A stretch of 64,000 nt of DNA, from assembly GCA_021776805.1 (NCBI GenBank), contig JAJFFD010000092.1:149858-213857 (forward strand). The letters are read 5' to 3'. The notes below the pieces were generated by a model, which was given only the letters and a program-made list of their open reading frames with translations, made no database searches and was not told the origin of the DNA. Source of the stretch: Planctomycetota bacterium. GTDB taxonomy: Bacteria > Planctomycetota > UBA1135 > UBA2386. Within the stretch, counting starts at the first letter, position 1, and each line of letters begins with the position of its first letter. Positions 59,223 to 64,000 of this stretch are shown here, piece after piece. The position numbers were made by a program, and so were the translations under genes.

Positions 59223-60407
59223 ATGCAATCCCATCAACTGCGTGGCTTAGCCTCCATCTTGAGCAGTTTGTTCGCCGCTGGCGTTCTGGCTGCTCAGGAC
59301 CCGATCATTCCTGCCGACACGGATCTCAAGACGACAGATTCGGGTTTGATGTACTCGGTTCTCGAGGCCGGCGAGGGCGAGAGACCTTCCGGCGCTGACA
59401 TGGTCACGGTGCATTACACCGGCTGGTTGACCAACGGCACGATGTTCGACTCCTCGCGGCAACGCGGCGCACCAGCGGAATTCCCTCTGAACGCCGTTAT
59501 TCCGGGTTGGACCGAAGGCCTGCAACTCATGTCGGTGGGCTCGCGCTTCAAGCTCACCATTCCTTATGACCTCGCCTACGGTGAGGCCGGCCGGCCGCCG
59601 ACCATACCCGCCAAGTCGACGCTCATCTTCGATGTGGAATTGCTTGGCTTCCGCTCGGCACCGAAGTTTCCCAAGGCCGATCCCAGCGCTCAGACCAAGA
59701 CGAAGAGCGGCTTGACCTGTCAGGTCATGAATGAGGGCGGCGACGAGGCTCTCGCGGAGGGTGAGGACTTTGAACTCGAGTTCGCCATGTTCAGTCCGAC
59801 TGGTGAGTTGCTCGACGGGACCTTCGCTAGCAAGATCTTGCTGACGAGAAGGCATGCAGAAAGGATGCCCTTCCTGGCCGAGGTGGCCCAGACCATGAAG
59901 GTAGGTTCGGTCGTCCGGGTCGAAGTGTCTCTGAAGGATTGCTTCCCTCAAGGCATCCCACCGCAACTAGCTGAGATTGGCGAGGGCGGCATGCTCGTCT
60001 GGCAGCTCGAACTCAAGCGCGCCTTGAAGCCAGTGAAGGTGCCGGACTTTGCCATGCCCGCGGACGATGTGCTGAAGACCACGGGCTCCGGACTGAAGTA
60101 CGAAGTCATCAAAGAGGGCACGGGCACGAGTCCTCAGATGGGGCAACGGGTCACGGTGCACTACGCCGGTTGGTTGACCGATGGCAAGCTCTTTGACGCC
60201 TCGTACACGCGGCGCCAGACCAGCAGTTTCGTGTTGGGCCAAGTGATCCCAGGCTGGAACGAAGGTTTGCAACTCATGAAGGAAGGTGGGATCTACAAGT
60301 TCGTCATCCCTGGAAGCCTCGGCTATGGCCCAGCAGGGAATGCGCCTGACATCCCGCCGAACGCGACTCTGGTCTTCCAGGTCGAGCTTATCAAGGTCGG
60401 TAGTTAA
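59223..60407 (+). CDS. secreted multi-domain FKBP-type peptidyl-prolyl isomerase
   Basis: Two FKBP domains ('VTVHYTGWLTNGTMFDSSRQRG...VIPGWTEGLQLM', 'VTVHYAGWLTDGKLFDASYTRR...VIPGWNEGLQLM') with degenerate FKBP-like middle. Confidence 0.92.
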   Translation: MQSHQLRGLASILSSLFAAGVLAAQDPIIPADTDLKTTDSGLMYSVLEAGEGERPSGADMVTVHYTGWLTNGTMFDSSRQRGAPAEFPLNAVIPGWTEGLQLMSVGSRFKLTIPYDLAYGEAGRPPTIPAKSTLIFDVELLGFRSAPKFPKADPSAQTKTKSGLTCQVMNEGGDEALAEGEDFELEFAMFSPTGELLDGTFASKILLTRRHAERMPFLAEVAQTMKVGSVVRVEVSLKDCFPQGIPPQLAEIGEGGMLVWQLELKRALKPVKVPDFAMPADDVLKTTGSGLKYEVIKEGTGTSPQMGQRVTVHYAGWLTDGKLFDASYTRRQTSSFVLGQVIPGWNEGLQLMKEGGIYKFVIPGSLGYGPAGNAPDIPPNATLVFQVELIKVGS

Positions 60408-60415
60408 ACAGGGCT

Positions 60416-61159
60416 GTGACAGCGATACTCGAGTCCCGAGACCTGTATCGCTTCTACGAGCTGCGCGAGGGCAAAGTCGCCATCCTCAAGGGGATCAGTT
60501 TTGCCCTCGAGCGCGGCGAGTTCGTCACCATCATGGGGCCCTCAGGCTCCGGTAAGTCCACGCTCTTGCATTTGCTGGCGGGGCTCGATCAACCCTCCGC
60601 CGGTAGCATCGAGATCGCCGGGGTCAACTTCTCGGGCAGTTCAGAAGAGGCGCGTGCGACTCTTCGGCGCCAGAAGATCGGCTTCATTTTCCAGTTCTTC
60701 AATCTGCTCCCGGATCTCAGTGTGCGGGAGAACATCATCCTGCCCTTCCTCATCGCCGGGGAACGGCCGGAACGACACAAGGATCGGATCGATGAGCTGC
60801 TCAGTCTTCTGGGCATCGAAGCCTTGCAGGATCGACTGCCGGCCAGGCTCTCTGGAGGCGAGATGCAGCGGGTGAGCATCGCCCGCGCACTGGTGGTGCA
60901 ACCGCCGATTCTCCTGGCGGACGAGCCAACGGGCAACCTGTCCTCAAAGGCCGGCGAAGAGATCATCGATCTTCTGAGTAAGGTTCGCCAGCGCTTTGAG
61001 AGCTCGGTCTTGCTGGTGACCCACAACCCTCGCGATGCAGCAGCAGGTGATCGAGTGCTGTTTCTCAATGATGGCGAGCTAAATCTCGAGCATGCGCTGA
61101 CCGGAGGAGGATTCGCTGCGTCTGACGTCTTTCATCGTCTTCAGGAGCTGGGCATCTAA
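60416..61159 (+). CDS. ABC transporter ATP-binding protein (LolD/MacB-like), GTG start
   Basis: 'IMGPSGSGKSTLLHLLAGLDQPSAG', 'LSGGEMQRVSIARALVVQPPILLADEPTGNLSS'. Confidence 0.94.
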   Translation: MTAILESRDLYRFYELREGKVAILKGISFALERGEFVTIMGPSGSGKSTLLHLLAGLDQPSAGSIEIAGVNFSGSSEEARATLRRQKIGFIFQFFNLLPDLSVRENIILPFLIAGERPERHKDRIDELLSLLGIEALQDRLPARLSGGEMQRVSIARALVVQPPILLADEPTGNLSSKAGEEIIDLLSKVRQRFESSVLLVTHNPRDAAAGDRVLFLNDGELNLEHALTGGGFAASDVFHRLQELGI

Positions 61160-63707
61160 CCGGCTGCGCACGGCCCTATCCATCCTCGGCATTGCCATGG
61201 GTGTCGCGGTCGTGGTGGCGATCCATGTGATCGACCACAACACCATCCAGAGTCGACTGCGACTTCTCCGGGAAGGCTTCGGTGTCTTCGACTTTGAGTT
61301 GACACCCATCGACCTGAGTCGCAGCACTGAGAATCTGCGCGCCAGCTTGCTCGCCGATGAAGGCATCTCAGCCGTGGGGGTCATGCAGCCGAGCTACGCG
61401 AGTATGGAGCAGGCTGGAGTCCAGCTTGGGCCGGCCCGTCTCTTCGGGCTGAATCCCCTGCCGAGCAAACTCTTTGCCCAGTATCTCATCACCGCTGGGG
61501 AGGATCTCAGCGATCTTGATGCGGAGACGGAGGTTCTGCTCGGGGCGGAATATGCGGAGCAGCGGGGCATCGAAATCGGCTCGGAGATCATTTTGACGGC
61601 CCCGGTCATCGCGCCGCGGATGCTCTGTAGAGACGGATTGCTAGTGCCACTGCGCAATGCAGAGGAACGGCCATCGGGTCCAGTGCGGGTACGGGTCAAG
61701 GGTTTGCTTGCTGATGTGCAATTGGGACGCCAGTACTCAGGGGTTGTGATCGTGGGTAGCACGGCCCTCGCGGAACGTTTCGCCGCTGGGGAGCGCCCGG
61801 CCTTTCAGGTGAATCGAAAGTCGGGAAGCAATGTTGATGAGCTGCGACGGCGATTGCAGAGCGAGTTTCAGGTGCGGGACGAGCGCAGCGCTCTCCTGGG
61901 GGAAGCCTCTGATGAGCGCGCCTTTCGCAATGGTGTGAAGATTCTTGGCTGCCTGGCGCTGGTGCTGGGCATGTTCATCGTCTTTCAGACCCTTTCCCAA
62001 TCGCTGGTTGAGCGACTCAAACAGATCGGTCTGCTGCGCTGCCTAGGTGCTTCGCGCAACTCAATCCTGGCAATCTTCATGTTGGATGCCCTGCTGCTCG
62101 CGCTGCTCGGGGTGCTCCTGGGCATCGCCGGCGGCGTGGGCCTGGCCTTTGCCATGAAGGCCATGGGCTTTACCACTCTCGGTATCGGCAAGGCCATGGA
62201 TAGCTTCGAGGTCCCGAGTATGCCGCTCGTCTGGACCGGGGCCATGGGCATGCTCTTCACCTTGGCGGGGGCGTCCTTCCCGCTATACAAGGCCAGGAAT
62301 CTACCCGCCCTCAGTGCCCTCAAGGCCCGCGGTCTGGGCACGGAGGGGGGGACTGAGCGCGTCGATGTCCTGCGTGGGGTGAATCTCTTCCTCTTCGTTC
62401 TGCTTGCGGTCTTTCTCCCGGGTGCCTACCTGGCCATGACGCCCCTCCTCCTCGAGTCGGAACGTGAGACCCTGCTCGTCCTCGGGCAACTCGGCGGCAT
62501 GATTCTGGTCTTCGGGGCCCTGCTCCTCTTGGTGCCGCGACTGGTGCAGGTTGGTGGTGAGTACTTGCTGCGAACCTTGCCGAGTAAGTGGGCCTTGTCT
62601 GCGTTCATGAATCGCAAGAGTCTCGCTCAGCAGCCAGGGCGCTTTGCCGCCTCGGTCTGTGGGCTCGCCGTGGTCCTTGTGGCGGTGATCGCCTTGAAGA
62701 GCATCACCTGGTCTCTGCGAGCGGAGGTGCGTCAGTTCGGAGAACGGGCCATGGAGAACCAGGTCTTTGTGAGCGGCACGGCGGTCGAAGCAGAGCAGGC
62801 CCTCGCCTTTGCCGAGCTACCGGGAGTTGCCTCGGTTCAAATCTACGAGGGGGTACGTAATGTCCCCTTCCAGTTGAGTGGCATCGATGACGCGAGCTTG
62901 CGAATGCCTGGGGGGCTCTTCGCGGATTCGACCGCGATGGCCGATGCATACACGAGTGAGCGGAAGCTGATCATCAGTGAGCGTCTGGCCTACTTGCAGG
63001 AGGTATCCCTTGGTGATCGTCTGGATCTGCTCACGGATCAAGGGCCGGTGTCCTATGAGGTGCTGCTGATCTCGGACGAAGTCGGTTACTTTCCTTATGA
63101 GCGGGCCTGGGCGGTGACTCACCCGCGCTGGTTGGTGCAGGACTACTGTCAGGGACCGGACTCGGTAGAACGCCTGGTGATTCAACTCGCGGAAGGCGTG
63201 AACCCTGCTCGCTTCATCGATGCTTACCGGGATTACATTCCGGGCTTTCAATGGATGCGCTCCGGCGCCTATATGCTCTTCTGGGAGCAGCGGGACGTTG
63301 TGGTCGACTTCCTGCTCTTCGACGTGCTAATGTTCCTCGTCCTTGCATTGGCCGGACTCGGCATGGTCAACGCCATGACCATCTCGGCCATGGGCAGAGC
63401 GAGGGAGGTCGGCGTGCTCCGCGCCCTGGGCATGAGTCGGCGCCAACTGGTCACCAGCATTCTGCTCGAAGGGGCTATCGTGGGCGTCTTGGCAGCGCTG
63501 CTAGCAATGCTCTTGAGCCTCCCGCTCTCTGCGGTAGTCGTGTCAGGCCTGAATCGTGTGGCCGGATTGACGGCGCCCTTGACCATTCCCTGGCCCTACA
63601 TGATCGCTCTGCTGCCCCTGGCGGTCTTGGTAGGCTGCCTCGCGGCTCTTCTCCCGGCCATGCGGGCGATTCGCCAGAGCCCGGTCGAATCCGTTCGCTA
63701 TGAGTAG
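61116..63707 (+). CDS. FtsX-like ABC transporter permease (two FtsX cores)
   Basis: 'FQTLSQSLVERLKQIGLLRCLGASRNSILAIFMLDALLLALLGVLLGI', 'MGRAREVGVLRALGMSRRQLVTSILLEGAIVGVLAALLAM'; upstream in-frame CTG restores N-terminal TM (track ORF starts 61197). Confidence 0.85.
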   Translation: MRLTSFIVFRSWASNRLRTALSILGIAMGVAVVVAIHVIDHNTIQSRLRLLREGFGVFDFELTPIDLSRSTENLRASLLADEGISAVGVMQPSYASMEQAGVQLGPARLFGLNPLPSKLFAQYLITAGEDLSDLDAETEVLLGAEYAEQRGIEIGSEIILTAPVIAPRMLCRDGLLVPLRNAEERPSGPVRVRVKGLLADVQLGRQYSGVVIVGSTALAERFAAGERPAFQVNRKSGSNVDELRRRLQSEFQVRDERSALLGEASDERAFRNGVKILGCLALVLGMFIVFQTLSQSLVERLKQIGLLRCLGASRNSILAIFMLDALLLALLGVLLGIAGGVGLAFAMKAMGFTTLGIGKAMDSFEVPSMPLVWTGAMGMLFTLAGASFPLYKARNLPALSALKARGLGTEGGTERVDVLRGVNLFLFVLLAVFLPGAYLAMTPLLLESERETLLVLGQLGGMILVFGALLLLVPRLVQVGGEYLLRTLPSKWALSAFMNRKSLAQQPGRFAASVCGLAVVLVAVIALKSITWSLRAEVRQFGERAMENQVFVSGTAVEAEQALAFAELPGVASVQIYEGVRNVPFQLSGIDDASLRMPGGLFADSTAMADAYTSERKLIISERLAYLQEVSLGDRLDLLTDQGPVSYEVLLISDEVGYFPYERAWAVTHPRWLVQDYCQGPDSVERLVIQLAEGVNPARFIDAYRDYIPGFQWMRSGAYMLFWEQRDVVVDFLLFDVLMFLVLALAGLGMVNAMTISAMGRAREVGVLRALGMSRRQLVTSILLEGAIVGVLAALLAMLLSLPLSAVVVSGLNRVAGLTAPLTIPWPYMIALLPLAVLVGCLAALLPAMRAIRQSPVESVRYE

Positions 63708-63843
63708 ACTCTGGATTCGTTTGGTGGTGCTGGAGTTTCCAGAGAATGCTCGAACTCGGCGTAACCGCTGAGCTTTTGAATCCACGGGGATGGCGGAGGC
63801 CCTGCTCATGCTGCAGAGGCCCGGAATTCAACCAGGAGCAGAC

Positions 63844-64000
63844 CATGTTTTGGCCACCTAGATGCCCCTACCGCAAATGCCCGGCACACTTGATCGAGCG
63901 TCATCGTAAACCGAAATTCTACTCCCGCAGTGGCTACTACCGTCCCAAGTGTCGTGCCCATCGAGTACCCCGATTCAAATGCCGGAACTGTGGTCGACGC
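63844..64000 (+). CDS. partial transposase-like zinc-ribbon protein, runs off right edge
   Basis: MFWPPRCPYRKCPAHLIERHRKPKFYSRSGYYRPKCRAHRVPRFKCRNCGRR...; paired Cys motifs like transposase N-terminal zinc ribbons; no stop before window end. Confidence 0.5.

Overview
The window looks like a GC-rich, planctomycete-like bacterial chromosome. This is inferred from PQQ-propeller 'DWPNWRGPDANGVS' proteins, large secreted proteins of unknown function and gene style; I ran no taxonomic search. The left edge (about 1-1936) looks like the end of an integrated mobile element: a Rep_trans-type replication initiator, a small partner gene and lower apparent GC. It ends at an isolated 26-nt tmRNA/tRNA-Ala-like 3' end (GGGTTCGATTCCCGCCGCCTCCACCA) that looks like an att scar. 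The rest is mainly chromosomal: a PLP racemase + DUF1611 pair, an LpxL-like acyltransferase, a tightly overlapping DUF4129-DUF4350-MoxR-DUF58-SpoIIM-RDD operon, an SNF2 helicase with a possible N-terminal membrane segment, a metal-binding/DJ-1-like/PQQ-propeller fusion, an S46 peptidase, two tandem YfhO-like proteins, yidD-rnpA without rpmH or yidC, gdhA-SGNH-queE-queD-queC, an NFACT protein, ndk, an ECF sigma/anti-sigma-like set, hslU, a complete F1Fo ATP synthase operon, a multi-FKBP PPIase and a LolCDE/MacB-like ABC exporter. A partial zinc-ribbon transposase-like ORF runs off the right edge. The best leads are the tmRNA-like att scar, a shared unnamed ~110-120 aa module visible in three secreted proteins, the DJ-1-like/PQQ fusion with a lost catalytic Cys, the SNF2 protein with a membrane segment, and the DUF1611-racemase pair. 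No CRISPR array, rRNA or complete tRNA was seen.
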